Assembly: GCA_030374805.1 (NCBI GenBank)
Contig: JARGSG010000054.1
Location: forward strand, 186,001-250,000
Reading direction: 5' to 3'
Length of the DNA stretch: 64,000 nucleotides
DNA from: Gracilaria gracilis
Taxonomy: Eukaryota > Rhodophyta > Florideophyceae > Gracilariales > Gracilariaceae
In this document: in pieces, positions 8,285 to 19,084 of the stretch
Numbering within the stretch: position 1 is the stretch's first letter
Layout of the letters: the number at the start of each line of letters is the position of its first letter
Notes under the pieces: generated by a model
Seen by the model: only the letters and a program-made list of their open reading frames with translations
What the model was told of the DNA's origin: nothing
Database searches by the model: none
Made by a program: the position numbers and the translations under genes

Positions 8285-9346
8285 ATGACGATGTCCACCA
8301 GAGCGCTCTGTTCCGCGTTCCGGGTTTCACGCCGTCAGATTCATATTCGACGTTGGAAGCTTTCAAGCACACCGCAAGGATCTTTGAGAATTACGGTCCC
8401 TTTTGCATGCAATTTGAACATATCGCCCTTGGACCCTCATCAATCGGAGTGGACACAGACAAACGTGCAGCTCCACATTCCTACTTCAGCAAGTCTGAGC
8501 GAAGGAGAAGCTAGAAATATTACCAATAAGCTTGTGATACATGCCAGAGAAGAATCAGATGACAAACGTTCCGCTCATATTGAAGCTTCTGCTGTGCAAT
8601 GCGATCGTGAGATTGAGAAACTTTTGCTCACACACGTGCCGGAGTTGCGAGTTGAGATTCCAGGGCTGCAAAATGTGTGGATCGAGTTGTCTCATGGAAG
8701 TATACGCTTGCGTGACACCATCGAAGGGGATGTGCGAATTGTCTCCGACAGTGCCGATGTCTTTGTCAACAAGTTGCGAAGCACAAGTGCAAAGATAGAG
8801 ACAAAAGAGGGAAACGTCGAGGCGCGTATTTTGCAAGGTAATGTGAACATAGAATCCCAGATTGGGACGGTGAAGCTTACAAGAGCGCAGGGAAATGACA
8901 TAAAAGTACAGTGCGGTGGACCGCTCGAGGCAGGTTCTTTGTACGGTGGGCGCCTGACTGTCCGCAGCGGCGGGGCATTTTCAGCCGATGCCGTACATGG
9001 AGACGCAGATATAGAGGCGGACGGAGCCGTAATATCGGCAGTACAAGGAAGTTTAAGACTGAAAAGCAATAATAGTGCAAGTATAACATTGGCTGATACG
9101 GGCACGGAACTGATCGACATCGACGCTGAGGGCGACGTTCATCTGGGAGTAAGCAAGGGTCTTGCTGCAAGTTTTGATTTGGACGCCGGCAACGTTCATG
9201 ATGAGGTAGCAGTGCTACGCAAGGAGTCTGGAGTTGGTGGCGACGGAACGGTTTGCTCTGTGCGGGTGAGAGCTACTGGTAACGTTACATTGCGCGATGG
9301 GCGGTGGGCTGAAAGAATGCTTGGGCTTGCGTCCGCCAGACATTGA
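8285..9346 (+). CDS. FAM185A-like / DUF4097 beta-strand-repeat protein, probably mitochondrial
   Basis: This 353-residue protein resembles FAM185A and related DUF4097 (putative adhesin) proteins. From about residue 105 it is a series of short beta strands with repeated valine/glycine/aspartate turns (for example IRLRDTIEGDVRIVSDSADV, KIETKEGNVEARILQGNVN, LTVRSGGAF). Such repeats are expected to fold as a beta-solenoid. The N-terminus is rich in Arg and Ser and poor in acids (STRALCSAFRVSRRQIHIRR), like a mitochondrial presequence; human FAM185A is thought to be mitochondrial. The first in-frame ATG was chosen. The biochemical role is not established. No intron is needed. Confidence 0.65.
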   Translation: MTMSTRALCSAFRVSRRQIHIRRWKLSSTPQGSLRITVPFACNLNISPLDPHQSEWTQTNVQLHIPTSASLSEGEARNITNKLVIHAREESDDKRSAHIEASAVQCDREIEKLLLTHVPELRVEIPGLQNVWIELSHGSIRLRDTIEGDVRIVSDSADVFVNKLRSTSAKIETKEGNVEARILQGNVNIESQIGTVKLTRAQGNDIKVQCGGPLEAGSLYGGRLTVRSGGAFSADAVHGDADIEADGAVISAVQGSLRLKSNNSASITLADTGTELIDIDAEGDVHLGVSKGLAASFDLDAGNVHDEVAVLRKESGVGGDGTVCSVRVRATGNVTLRDGRWAERMLGLASARH

Positions 9347-9943
9347 ATGGTGCGGATGACGCTCTTATCGTTCGTTGCTCCGCAGTATGCTCGGTTTCAA
9401 GACGACAAAGGCTTTGGATCGATGCGGGGAATGGTGAATGTGGCACAGCAGCAGGGTGTCGCGACGCCGAACGTAGTGCAGAACCGCCTCTGGATTCGTG
9501 TCTCGAGAACCTTTCGCAGCGCAGGGCAGGTAAAGATTGAGTGTGGGGAGGAAAAGGAAAGCAGCCACAGGTGGAGTTGGAGGAAAGCGGCTCCGCGGTC
9601 GGCGAGCACTCGCCAAGACAGAAGAGCATTCCTCGTCGAGGATCACAAGACTTGTGACTAATAGGTACGAGTTGTGACAACTGTAAAGGGTTTTGCACCC
9701 TTTCCCGAAACCTAATTGGCCAGAATGAAAGTACGATTTCGTCACCCGCAATCTGTGACACGTCGTGACCAATCGATCACATGACGATGACAACAACTAA
9801 CAGTTGTTGGCGCCAAACGAAAGACCCCGCAGGATTTCGTTTCAACTTTTCGCCTCGTAGGATATCCCTCTGCAGCTGCTCGACATCGATCGCATCCTCT
9901 TTACCGCCTCACAAACAACCACTGCTCTCACTTCCTCCACAAG
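9347..9943. other. Intergenic, promoter of MND1
   Basis: No gene is visible. The right part holds an E2F-like palindrome at 9807-9817 and leads into MND1. Confidence 0.5.
9807..9817 (+). promoter_or_regulatory. E2F-like site upstream of MND1
   Basis: TTGGCGCCAAA is a palindromic E2F/DP-type site. It lies about 127 bases upstream of the MND1 start. A second such palindrome lies at 27812-27824 upstream of the adenylate kinase. Regulation is inferred from the motif only. Confidence 0.35.
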
Positions 9944-10564
9944 ATGGGTCCACGGAAAGGGCTCTCATTCGACGAGAAGCGTGATCGACTGATGGAGCTG
10001 TTCACCGACACAGCCGAGTTTTTCACTCTAAAGGAGCTCGAGAAGATTGCGCCCAAGAGGAAGGGAATCGTGTCACAGTCGGTCAAGGAAGTACTTCAGA
10101 GTCTTGTGGAAGACAACATGGTAAACACAGACAAGTGCGGTGTTCAAACCGTGTTTTGGTGCCTGCCCAGCGAAGCGTCACAGAAGCGAGAGGCCAAATT
10201 GGAACATGTCAAGGAGCAGATTGAACTGAAGAGCAGGGAGCGAGCACACCTAACGAATGTCGTAGAAGAACTCAAGGTGGGACGTGAGGATACTGAAGAG
10301 AGACAGAGTGCTCTTGTTGAGCTTGACAAGTTGCAGAAGAAGCGAAAGGAGTTTGATCAAAGGCTTGAACATTTTGCTGAGTTTGACCCGGAGGAAATGG
10401 AGCGCCTTAAGGAACGAACAAAGGCGGCTCGGGAATGTATGAATAGGTGGGTGGATAACATTTTCAATTGTCAGTCTTGGGTGGTGAAGAAGTTTTACAT
10501 GGACAAGCGCGACTTCAACAAACAGTTTGGCATCCCAGAGGAACTTGACTACGTTGAAGGATGA
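9944..10564 (+). CDS. MND1: Meiotic nuclear division protein 1 homolog
   Basis: The 206-residue product matches MND1, which pairs with HOP2 and stimulates RAD51/DMC1 strand exchange in meiosis. The N-terminal winged-helix region begins KGLSFDEKRDRLMELF and contains the family run FFTLKELEKIAPKRKGIVSQ and VLQSLVEDNMV. A coiled coil covers about residues 80-155. The C-terminus (RWVDNIFNCQSWVVKKF, then FGIPEELDYVEG) is typical. The length is normal for the family (about 205). The first ATG gives the family's usual N-terminus. There is no intron. Its presence implies that this organism keeps meiotic recombination machinery. Confidence 0.95.
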   Translation: MGPRKGLSFDEKRDRLMELFTDTAEFFTLKELEKIAPKRKGIVSQSVKEVLQSLVEDNMVNTDKCGVQTVFWCLPSEASQKREAKLEHVKEQIELKSRERAHLTNVVEELKVGREDTEERQSALVELDKLQKKRKEFDQRLEHFAEFDPEEMERLKERTKAARECMNRWVDNIFNCQSWVVKKFYMDKRDFNKQFGIPEELDYVEG

Positions 10565-12506
10565 ATACTTGGTACGAGACATGAAAGCTGTTCAGAAACG
10601 CATCGTTACAATAAGATCGAACTACAACCAAAGGACTAGCGTTGACCATCAGTCTGCCTAAAGTTACATCAACATCGCCTGCATGAATAATGCTGTAACT
10701 GAGCGTATGCGGTCCGGTCCGGACTGGTAGAGAGCAGCATGTCCCGGCTGATGCAACGGCTGATACCGTTGTACATATGGAACAGGCTACTCCTATTCGA
10801 ATATGGTGGAGAGTCCACAAGGGTCTGTAACTTATCTCTTTCACTTCTCCGTGCTGGTTGTCTGTGAAACCCACTTTCTATGCAACTGGGGGAGAGTATG
10901 TCGATTCCGTTTCTAATGACGTTTGCAACTTTGGGCATGGTACATGCGAGACAAGTTTTGTTTGCGTCTGTTTACATGTGAGAGCAGCTTTTGCTGTTTC
11001 TGCTGTTGCAGCGTAGGGTATCCTTTGAGGCGAAACACGCTCTTAATTTGGTACGGACTATGAACCCACGATTGCTATATCCCCGATGACGGGTCGTGCT
11101 TTACCTAGTACTTCCAAGGCTGGTCCAGTGTTGCTGGCATTTGATTAACCCGATGAACGAGCGCATGTCACATTATGTTATCGCCGATGAAACAATGTAG
11201 CGTGGAACATCGTGTGGCCCAAACGGATTCTATTGATTTCGCAACGCGGCGTCTTGGAAGGCCGCAGCGTACAAGTGCAAACCTTTCACTGACAAAGGGG
11301 AAAGAAGAGAGTCATCTTGGACTTCTAAAGCTGCAAACCTTTCACTGACAAAGGGGAAAGAAGAGAGTCATCTTGGACTTCTAAAGCTGCAAACCTTTCA
11401 CTGACAAAGGGGAAAGAAGAGACTCATCTTGGACTTCTAAAGCTCCTCGAGGCTCGAGCTCAGTTGCAATATATCTTTTATCGGCGTGTTCCACCTTACA
11501 AATACTATGTTGCTGTTCCATGCCAACAACCGGGCCTGACAACACTGGGTAGATGCAAGTCATACAACGTATGGAACGCGCTCCATTGAGTGAGAGTCAG
11601 GGCTTAGAGAGAGTCCATCGAATGATGCAAGCTAGACACTCCGATCCGACCCTCGATCACACTGTTACTGGGCGCAATAAAAGACATCGATGTGTTAGGA
11701 AGATTCGATGTGCGCGCTCACCCAAAAGTACCAAGGTACATGTACGAAGCTACATGTACGAAGACTTGCGATCGCTGTGGTTGTGGCTGGTACACGGTAG
11801 AACTCTACGCAGTGAATCTTCCCTTAGGCCAAGCTACTGACCCTTAAAAGAACTGTAAGAACTTCTCATTATTAAGAAGTGCTCAGGGGTAACTTGACCA
11901 TCAAGTGCAACTATTTTTGAACTAGCTTGCTCTTCTGGGAAGATCAGAAAAGTCGCTGTCAGTTCATGGAGTTTTCGCACTGATGTTATAACTCACTAGC
12001 TACGTTTGGTACGACGGAATTCGCGGAGCAAATGCATGTCGGTTGTCCGTTTTCGCCAAGTTCTTGTTTTGGATGACATGGTAATGCAAATACGACAGCT
12101 TTGTGATCACAGAGTTCACCATGGCGAAATTCACGGCGCTTCACACAATGTATAAGTCTGAGAGCTCGACACGTCACTTGGGGTTTCCTTTCCGACAATT
12201 CACATGATTTCGCCGACTCAATGATTTCGACTTCTTTAAAGCATTCATGTTGAATCAACGGTGAGCGCTGACAGATAATTTGTAGAAGAGTCGCACTGGT
12301 ATTCTTCGAAACGTGCGGTATCCACGACATTTCTCACATGGAACACTAGCCAAGAGAGGGGCTCTGGTTCCATTCCATGTGAATTCACATGTGAAAGATT
12401 CCCCAAGGTCGACGACCGATTGCATGTCTACCACAGGAAAGAAGAGCGACGTGAATGGCTGTGTATTTTGTCACATTCCTCTCCAGCATGTGTACTCTCA
12501 AAGCAG
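10565..12506. other. Gene-free region with a 56-bp tandem array
   Basis: About 1.9 kb without a supportable gene. It contains a three-copy 56-base tandem repeat (11277-11444), and its right end is the promoter of family copy 4. Short open frames here look like chance. Confidence 0.5.
11277..11444 (+). repeat. 56-bp tandem repeat x3
   Basis: Three nearly perfect 56-base units starting GCAAACCTTTCACTGACAAA and ending CTTCTAAAGCT. Only one base differs (GAGAGTC versus GAGACTC in the third unit), so the amplification is recent. Confidence 0.95.
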
Positions 12507-12514
12507 TATAAAAG
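12507..12514 (+). promoter_or_regulatory. TATA box of novel-family copy 4
   Basis: TATAAAAG, 105 bases upstream of the ATG at 12612. The surrounding upstream sequence does not match copies 1-3, but the TATA element and spacing are kept. Confidence 0.65.
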
Positions 12515-12611
12515 CCGGGGGCAGCTGGGAGTCGCCAGGAAGATTGGCTCCTCATTCCTGTCGTGCAGCGCGCTACACTTCAACGTTCTGGAAGAAGAAA
12601 GCACAGGCGAC

Positions 12612-13532
12612 ATGGAATACGTCAACAACATGGGTATGTTTGACGATGTAATGGCTGTCTTGAGTCCGGAAGTGGCCATGAAGGTGAGGAGGACTGCAAT
12701 TAGGGCGGGGGTCCAGAGTGCAGAAGGCGGGACGCTCGAAAGTATTCGGTTGACGGGGACCGAAGAGCGTCAGAGCGTCCGCTCTGAAGCACGACGGACA
12801 GGGAGAAGAGTCGTCCATCGGCTGGGGACGAAAGTGCTGGGGTTGATCAGGGCAGTGCCTGAGCGCGTGGGGCGACGCGTGGCGGCGTGTTTTGGGAACT
12901 TGAATGGGATGATGGGAAGGGGTAGGGATGATCGGAAGGAGGAAGAAGCTGACGGGGGAGTGGAGGAAGTGTCGACGGAGGAGTCGGTAGGGGAGGAGTC
13001 GGTATTGGAGGAGGTTGTGGGGGAGGTGGTTGTTGGGGAGGGGTTTATGGGGGAGGGTTTTGTGGAGGAGGGTTGGGCGGAGGCTGAGGAGCCGTGGAAT
13101 CCGGATACGGACCCGGCAGTGTTGATGTTTGAGGCGGCGGAAGCGGCGGAAGGGTGGAAGTGGCATCCGCATTTCGACCACGACGCGCTCAAACGCAACG
13201 ACGAGAAGGCGTGGGAGGAGTTCAACGAGTGGTGGGACGAGTTTCTGAAGCCACTTCCAATTACCAAGGTGGACGGCACGGAAGTCGAGGCTTTTCTCAA
13301 GCGAGAAAAACTGGAACGGGAAAGGCTAGAAAGGCTGAAGCGAGAAAGACTGGAGCGTGCAAACCCGTTCACGGACTCGGATGGCTCGTTGGACTCCGTT
13401 GTGGCTTATGTGGGCGATGAAGGGTGGGCGGAAACGGAGGAGGTGGAGTTCTGGGGAACTGTACCTTCGGTGAGAAAGGAGTTTGTGCGTGAGGAGGTAG
13501 AGAGGATAGAGGCTGCAATGAAGGCCCAGTAA
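12612..13532 (+). CDS. Novel WFD/FTRVDD family protein, copy 4 (divergent long member)
   Basis: This 306-residue protein is a divergent member of the local family. The basic block is at about residues 64-95 (RLGTKVLGLIRAVPERVGRR, then VAACFG). A long acidic Val/Glu/Gly stretch (about 110-160) follows, then WNPDTDPAV, which corresponds to WRPEIDPAI in copies 1-2. The module at about 206-250 (EWWDEFLKPLPITKVDG, then a LERERLERLKRERLER helix) corresponds to WFD/FTRVDD/EEREE. The end has WAETEEVEFWGTVPS. The frame is open further 5', but the ATG at 12612 was chosen because the TATA box at 12507 would place transcription start near 12540. Function unknown. Confidence 0.75.
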   Translation: MEYVNNMGMFDDVMAVLSPEVAMKVRRTAIRAGVQSAEGGTLESIRLTGTEERQSVRSEARRTGRRVVHRLGTKVLGLIRAVPERVGRRVAACFGNLNGMMGRGRDDRKEEEADGGVEEVSTEESVGEESVLEEVVGEVVVGEGFMGEGFVEEGWAEAEEPWNPDTDPAVLMFEAAEAAEGWKWHPHFDHDALKRNDEKAWEEFNEWWDEFLKPLPITKVDGTEVEAFLKREKLERERLERLKRERLERANPFTDSDGSLDSVVAYVGDEGWAETEEVEFWGTVPSVRKEFVREEVERIEAAMKAQ

Positions 13533-13817
13533 TTGGAAAGGTATCTAATCAGCTGAGTGATTAGATTGTAAGAAAGTGTTGTGATGTACCAGTTCGTTTG
13601 CAGTGCCTCCACGCAAGAAGAGCGTTCTGCCGCTTTACCACACAAACAGTTTCCAAACTGTTGAATGAAAAGATGAAGGGGTTGTGCGTGAGGAGGTGGA
13701 GGGGGATAGCTCTATCCATAGAGGCTGCAACGAAGGCTAAGCAATTGGAAAGGTCTCTAATCACTGTGATTAGCTGAGTGATTAGATAGTGAGAAAGTGC
13801 AGTGGTGCCCCAGTTCG
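13472..13817 (+). repeat. Duplicated 3' end of copy 4
   Basis: About 13472-13596 (last codons, stop, 3' flank) is repeated at about 13665-13817. Shared runs include TTGTGCGTGAGGAGGT, ATAGAGGCTGCAA, AATTGGAAAGGT, CTGAGTGATTAGAT and CCAGTTCG. The second unit has no start and is a gene fragment. Confidence 0.75.
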
Positions 13818-14148
13818 CACTGCAACTGGGGGTCTCTTACCAGGGGTAACACATACAACGGTCCCGTTGGTATTGTACCGTTGACCGATACGTTCGAGAG
13901 AGAAGGAAGACAATTCGGTCAGAGTCCGCCCGAGATGCGGTTTCCCAAAATAACTTGTTGCCCGACACTGTAATCTGTTTGTTATTTGCTGTTTCGAAAC
14001 ATCCGCCGGCCTCCGCGGACGCACTCCGCTGAGCGGAGTCCGCTCACAATTCTCCCCGCGCCATACCGATGCGCAAGTCGCCCACCATTTCCTTGAGCCC
14101 ACGTCCGGTGTTGCTGCGCCAACGAGCTTTCTTGAGGCGCTGCTCTAC
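13818..14148. other. Intergenic, upstream of the AlkB-like gene
   Basis: No gene is visible. A short GC-rich imperfect inverted run (CGGACGCACTCCGC and GAGCGGAGTCCGC) lies near 14016-14042. Confidence 0.4.
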
Positions 14149-14907
14149 ATGGAGAAGCCTCCCAGGAGACCCGCAAGACGGCGGCAGACGCCCCAGTTCA
14201 GGCTGCGCCCAGGACCAGAGGGCGAACTACTCCTCCCGAACAAAAGAGGAAAGATAACTTACTACAAACAATTTCTGAGTAAAGAAGACGCCGATATTCT
14301 TCTTCGGGCTACAGTGAATGCTCGTTCATGGGCACGCACTCCGGTTACCTTCTTTGGGAAGCAGGTGCTGCAACCGAGAGACACGGCTTTCTTTGGAACA
14401 AAGCTTTATACCTACAGCGATGAGCGTAGGGAACCCACTGGCTGGGAAGAAGATCCCCCTGCATCAAACGCTCTTCATCAGATGGGAAACCGAATTGAAA
14501 CGCTTCTGGACCTGCCGCAAGACTGGTTCAACGTAATCCTGGCCAACCGCTACAATAACGGACGAGACTTCATGGGCTGGCATTCGGACAACGAACGATC
14601 TTTAGGAAAGGAACCCATCATAGCTTCCATTTCACTTGGCGCCGAAAGACGCTTCCTGGTACGCTTAAGGAAAGCATATCAGCAGGAAGCCCCTCCCGAA
14701 AAGATCGAGTACATTCTAGCGCATGGATCGTTGCTGGTCATGAGTGGCGAGATGCAAAGTTACTATCAGCATTCCCTCCCAAAGGTGGCGCTCTCAAAAT
14801 GTAATGAGCTGCGATTAAATTTTACGTATCGCCGCGTTGTGAATGAGAATGACCACACCAAGGATCAGCCTGGCGTGCAAAAACGGCATTGCAGCGAAGG
14901 ATATTGA
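14149..14907 (+). CDS. AlkB-type Fe(II)/2-oxoglutarate dioxygenase (ALKBH2/3-like)
   Basis: The 252-residue protein matches the ALKBH2/ALKBH3 group, which repairs alkylated bases in DNA or RNA by oxidative demethylation. Visible signatures are NRYNNGRDFMGWHSDNE with the metal ligands His145 and Asp147, the third ligand His208 in YYQHSLPK, and the 2-oxoglutarate-binding arginines Arg222 and Arg228 in LRLNFTYRR. The segment PRDTAFFGTKLYTYS fits the nucleotide-recognition region. A basic Pro/Arg-rich N-terminus (residues 1-13) may be a nuclear or organellar signal. The length (252) is normal for the group (about 260-290). No intron is needed. Confidence 0.93.
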   Translation: MEKPPRRPARRRQTPQFRLRPGPEGELLLPNKRGKITYYKQFLSKEDADILLRATVNARSWARTPVTFFGKQVLQPRDTAFFGTKLYTYSDERREPTGWEEDPPASNALHQMGNRIETLLDLPQDWFNVILANRYNNGRDFMGWHSDNERSLGKEPIIASISLGAERRFLVRLRKAYQQEAPPEKIEYILAHGSLLVMSGEMQSYYQHSLPKVALSKCNELRLNFTYRRVVNENDHTKDQPGVQKRHCSEGY

Positions 14908-15097
14908 TTTCTCCCTCAACAACTGCAGTGGTGATTCAAAGCGATTACGAAGGTAGGGAAAGAGGCCGGTCAGCGGTTGTCTTTTTTTCTCCTGGGGCTT
15001 CACGTTTTGCTACTACATGATGATTGCCAAGATTTTGGATACCCTGTTTGGTAATTGAATAGCGGTTGGTATCACGCAAATGGTGTCCACAACTTTC

Positions 15098-16331
15098 TTA
15101 GAACATGAACAAAACAAGCGAAATAGCCATGACCAACATCCCCGCCAAGAAGGAGTACGTGGTTACTTTGTCTTCTGGGTCGTAGCGATGAGCAGTTGGG
15201 AGTAGTTCCTTGATGGATATATAAATCATCATCCCGGCTACAACACCGAAAAGGATGCCGTATACCAATGGGGTTATAACTTTTCGTAAAACGATCCATC
15301 CAAGGAAAGCACCAATAAGCTCGGTCATACCTGATAACGTTGCCCACATGAAAGCCTTGTATCGGGATCCGGTGGCATAATAAATCGGCATGGCGACACA
15401 TATTCCCTCGGGGATGTTATGAATCCCAATCGCAATAGCCACACTAATACCGATCGACGGATCTACCAGTACTGCGACGAAGGTTGCGAGGCCCTCTGGA
15501 AAGTTCTGTTGTAATTTCAATCAAGCAATCGTATAGGGCAACCACGTTAGAGCTGAAGCACGAAGAAGTATGTGGAGAGAGAAACGTACGTGAAACGCGA
15601 GGGCGATTCCCGCGAAGATGCCCATCCTTATTAAGGCTTTGGCATCATGGGAATGGGTTTGGTAGACATTTGCCACCATTTGACCATCGTGACCAACATG
15701 GGGATCAATTTCAACAGGCTCGTCTTGGGGCTCAGCAGGAGAGCTGGAATCAAAGACTGGCAGAACTACTTCTGAGTTGAGCTGATCATTGTTTTGATGG
15801 GATTGGGCTACAGGATGAACCACTGAAGGAAGTGATTTAGCAGATGAAGATGGTGTGTCATCGTGGTGAGAATCGCTTTGAAGAGGTTGTTTGTTTGCTT
15901 CACGAGAAGATTTTCGTTTTGAGATCCATGCTTCGAAGAGGTGCAACGAAACATCAAACAAGTATGTTAGCAGAATTCCAGCGAAGAAGCACAGAGTTGC
16001 GTACAGGTAAGCGAGCCTTGTTGGAAAGAGCGAGAGATGTTAATGACAAGAAACAGACGGCAGTGAAGGACATGTTGACGTACTGTTCTCGAACACAATC
16101 TGCGAAATAATCGATGGCCTTGCCGGCAAAGATCTCCACAAAGGAGACGTACACCATGACGCCCGCGGCGATGGAGAGACATGCTGCAAGTAAGAGATTC
16201 TTTGCATCACGTTTGTACGGCATGCAAAAAGCTAAAGCGGCGCCGAGCGAAGTGCTGAGGCCAGCAGCCGTAACAATACCAAACGCAAGCCCGACATTTC
16301 CGCTTTCTGTTTCCGCGACGCAGGTATCCAT
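15098..16331 (-). CDS. ZIP-family zinc transporter, three exons
   Basis: Joined exons 16331-16084, 16016-15590 and 15505-15098 give 360 residues. Exon 1 starts MDTCVAETESGNVGLAFG and carries the first membrane segments. Exon 2 continues QLAYLYATLCFFAGILLTY and holds a His/Ser-rich cytosolic loop. Exon 3 gives the ZIP signatures: the first junction of exons 2 and 3 recreates AFHNFPEGLATF, followed by IGIHNIPEGICVAMP, which hold the metal-binding His residues. The introns are 67 bp (16083-16017) and 84 bp (15589-15506); both start GTACGT, and they end ACAAG and AACAG. The protein resembles the ZRT3/gufA-like branch, which moves zinc into the cytosol, often from internal stores. Confidence 0.9.
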
Positions 16332-17973
16332 TCAGAACGGGAGTAGGAATGAAATAGTGCAGCGATGCTGGTCGGGGTTTGGTTTGGATTGAATGCACAG
16401 GACGAAAACAGAGCGGAGGAGTGGACCGAAAACTGTCAACAGTCAGCGGCGATCTACCTTTGTATAAAGAGGGTAATCAGTATGGTTTGGCAGGGGCGCG
16501 TATGGCAACCTTGGAGGTTTAGCCCCAAAGAGGTCTGGCGCGGGAACACCCAACGATTCGGTCGCATGTTAACGATTGCTCCGTACTACAGTACAGGGTA
16601 TCGGTACCAACGGTAGCGTTTTAGCCGTACACGTGCTCGGGAATCGCGAGCTGCGACTCAACTGCCCAGTCACTGGAGGCGGCAGCGCGGCAATCCGTTG
16701 CACAGTGCAACTTGCACTGCGTGGAGCAGATCTTTTGACACGATGATGATGATGACTGTCTGCTCTCGCGCGTGTCGGCACGCTGTCTCCCGCAGGGTTT
16801 GGCTTGGGCAGCGCGCCCTTCTTTTTGAGCTTGATGCACTCGTATGATGTTGGCCGCACGAAAACGCCGTGCCTTGCTGCGGCCATATCTAATTTGCCGT
16901 GCTCACAGGAGGCGTTTTGGAGCTCAACAACGGAGTGCAAAACGCGAGAGCGCTGCGCGCGCACGAGCCCAAGAGCACGGGGCCCGCTCGTGTTTCGCGC
17001 ACGAACGGTGCGCTGGTTGACATGTACAGTAGCGCTACAGGTATAACTTTTAGATGATGCCGAAACTGCTACGAGAAGGCCCATTCATTTGCGGCCTCAC
17101 ACAGTGTCATTGCACAATATGCGTGGGCAAGCAACAGATACCTTCTTAGACGCTTTGTTCAATGTTCAATTGTCGCGCACAACGCTTCTGCGCGGCTCAT
17201 TTCGCTTGTATAATCATCACATGATCACTCGATACCTTGTACAGTATCAACTGTCACAATGATTGTGATGAGAGTGAGGCTCGGTTGCGCTCGAGCGGAA
17301 TCTGGCCGAGCATCTTATCCTGTACCGTTGGTACACACTGCTAATTGGCAAGTCAGAAACAGAACAAAACGTTCTCCGGGGAAGACGCCACAGGCACACA
17401 TGTTTCTGTATTCCACGACAAAGGATACGTGAGGCGTCAACAAACGTTTGGTGGTCACGGTCCGCGTCGACTCTCCTCTTCTCGATATCGAATCCCCAGC
17501 TCTGCTTCCAAATGCCGCATTCTCGTTTTGGAGAAGGTCATAATCACTATGAGTGTTTTTCGAATCTCAACCAATACATATGCGCTTGCCGCGGGTGCAA
17601 GTGAACGTCCAACAAGTCGTGAACGCAATTTAAAAGCAAACGGGTACCAATCGATACCGTTCTTGTGCAATGCAACGCTTGCATTTGCGCTGAAGTTTGT
17701 CTCAGTTTCGAAATCATCTGATCAACACGAACAAACTCTCGACAGCGGACGGACTTCATCGCGAGTCACCGCCAAGATCATGCTGCTACACCACATACGT
17801 ACGCGTGACAAGGTGAAGGACGAAGGCAACTTACATAACCTTACATGCTCTGTGTTCAATATATTTCGCACGGAACCTGAGCCCTCGTACAAGCAGATCC
17901 TAAGCTCTTTCTCTCTTCACCTTGATTCTTTCTTCTTCTTGCTGTGGGCAGCATTTTCCGTTACTAAACTGCC

Positions 17974-18228
17974 TTAAAAAACAGACGATTTCGCAGTGTG
18001 CAAGAGTTGCAACTTGCAACTTGCAACCGTCTGGCGTCGGGAAGCGTTTGTGAGAGGACACTGCAGCACAACATGCTCACAATCCTTCTTCACACAGCTG
18101 CATCGCACCGTTTCCTCTTCTTCTCTTATTCCTGAGGGCACGGGTGCTAATTTCTCGCATCGTGTGAGCTTTGCCAAGCAACCACCATAACTTTTATCGC
18201 TTCCCTTGAAAACATAGCCTAACTGCAA
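17974..18228 (-). mobile_element. Possible LINE C-terminal zinc-knuckle remnant
   Basis: The reading frame contains CSCVKKDCEHVVLQCPL followed by SRR. This fits the C-x-C, (E)H-x4-C-P pattern found after the reverse transcriptase in many non-LTR retrotransposons. There is no upstream reverse transcriptase in frame, so it would be a short decayed piece. Chance similarity cannot be excluded. Confidence 0.35.
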
Positions 18229-18421
18229 TTACAACTACATACCTATGTCCTTGTATAGCCGAGATACACACACTACCTATAGCCGCGTTACACACACTGA
18301 GTTACCCTGTAGTTGTTCTACGAGAGCATTAGGTCTCTATGAGCATTTCGCTGTTCCCCCTGTTCCTCCACTATTCAATGATCCTCCCTGCTTGTATCTC
18401 CTCATTCACATTCTCTCAAGC

Positions 18422-19084
18422 TCATCGACAGATTGTTACACCACGACAAGGTGTACTGCACCTACCACGTTGTGATGCCCAAGAGAGCATGGCAAAATTG
18501 CTCTCATCCACTCTCATTTCATCGGCTACGCTAGGCAAAAAGAACCACCGTACGCCATAACGTTGTCCATGCCTCAACCCAAAAACGTTGGGGAAGCACC
18601 GATCACACGCATGTCCCTGTAGGAGCAGTTTGAATGAGGTGCAAAAGTCGGGTGCCTGGCAATAGGATCTCCTTCGGATGATCGGTGCGTAGCGTGTTGC
18701 TTGGCTGCAGCCAGCGTGGGATGTTTTACCGATATGACACAACGGCGATCGGCAAGCTGGCCAGCTGACTGGACGAGTTAACATCAGCCTGTTGCTTAAT
18801 AGATGTAAGGACAACAGGATGGTGCAGACACACGTCCTCTTCAAAACAGGGTAAGCGACTTTGTTGTTCTTTGTCATGGTCTGGCGTCGCTGATTCCGAG
18901 ACGACAGGAGATGTATCCTTCTATCAAGCAGCATATCTAAAGGGGCATCCAATCGTTTTGTCATAGGAGGCTGCATCGCTGTTCCGGCGAGCTTGTCTAC
19001 GCGATCATTTGCAAAACTGCACAATGGTTCGGCATCAAAGCAATATACACAATCATGATTCAGTCGGAACTGAACTGACTCCTG
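18422..19084 (-). mobile_element. Possible decayed LINE RNase H / zinc-knuckle piece
   Basis: The frame reads FANDRVDKLAGTA, which resembles the end of a retroelement RNase H domain (GNE.AD.LAG). About 80 residues later comes CRSPLCHIGKTSHAGC, a C/H pattern like a zinc knuckle. The order matches non-LTR elements but the core catalytic residues are not evident. The call rests on weak patterns. Confidence 0.3.

Noticed and set aside
17345-17977. 210-codon plus-strand open frame
   Set aside because: It starts with TTG, has no domain or targeting signal, and lies in a decayed repeat region.
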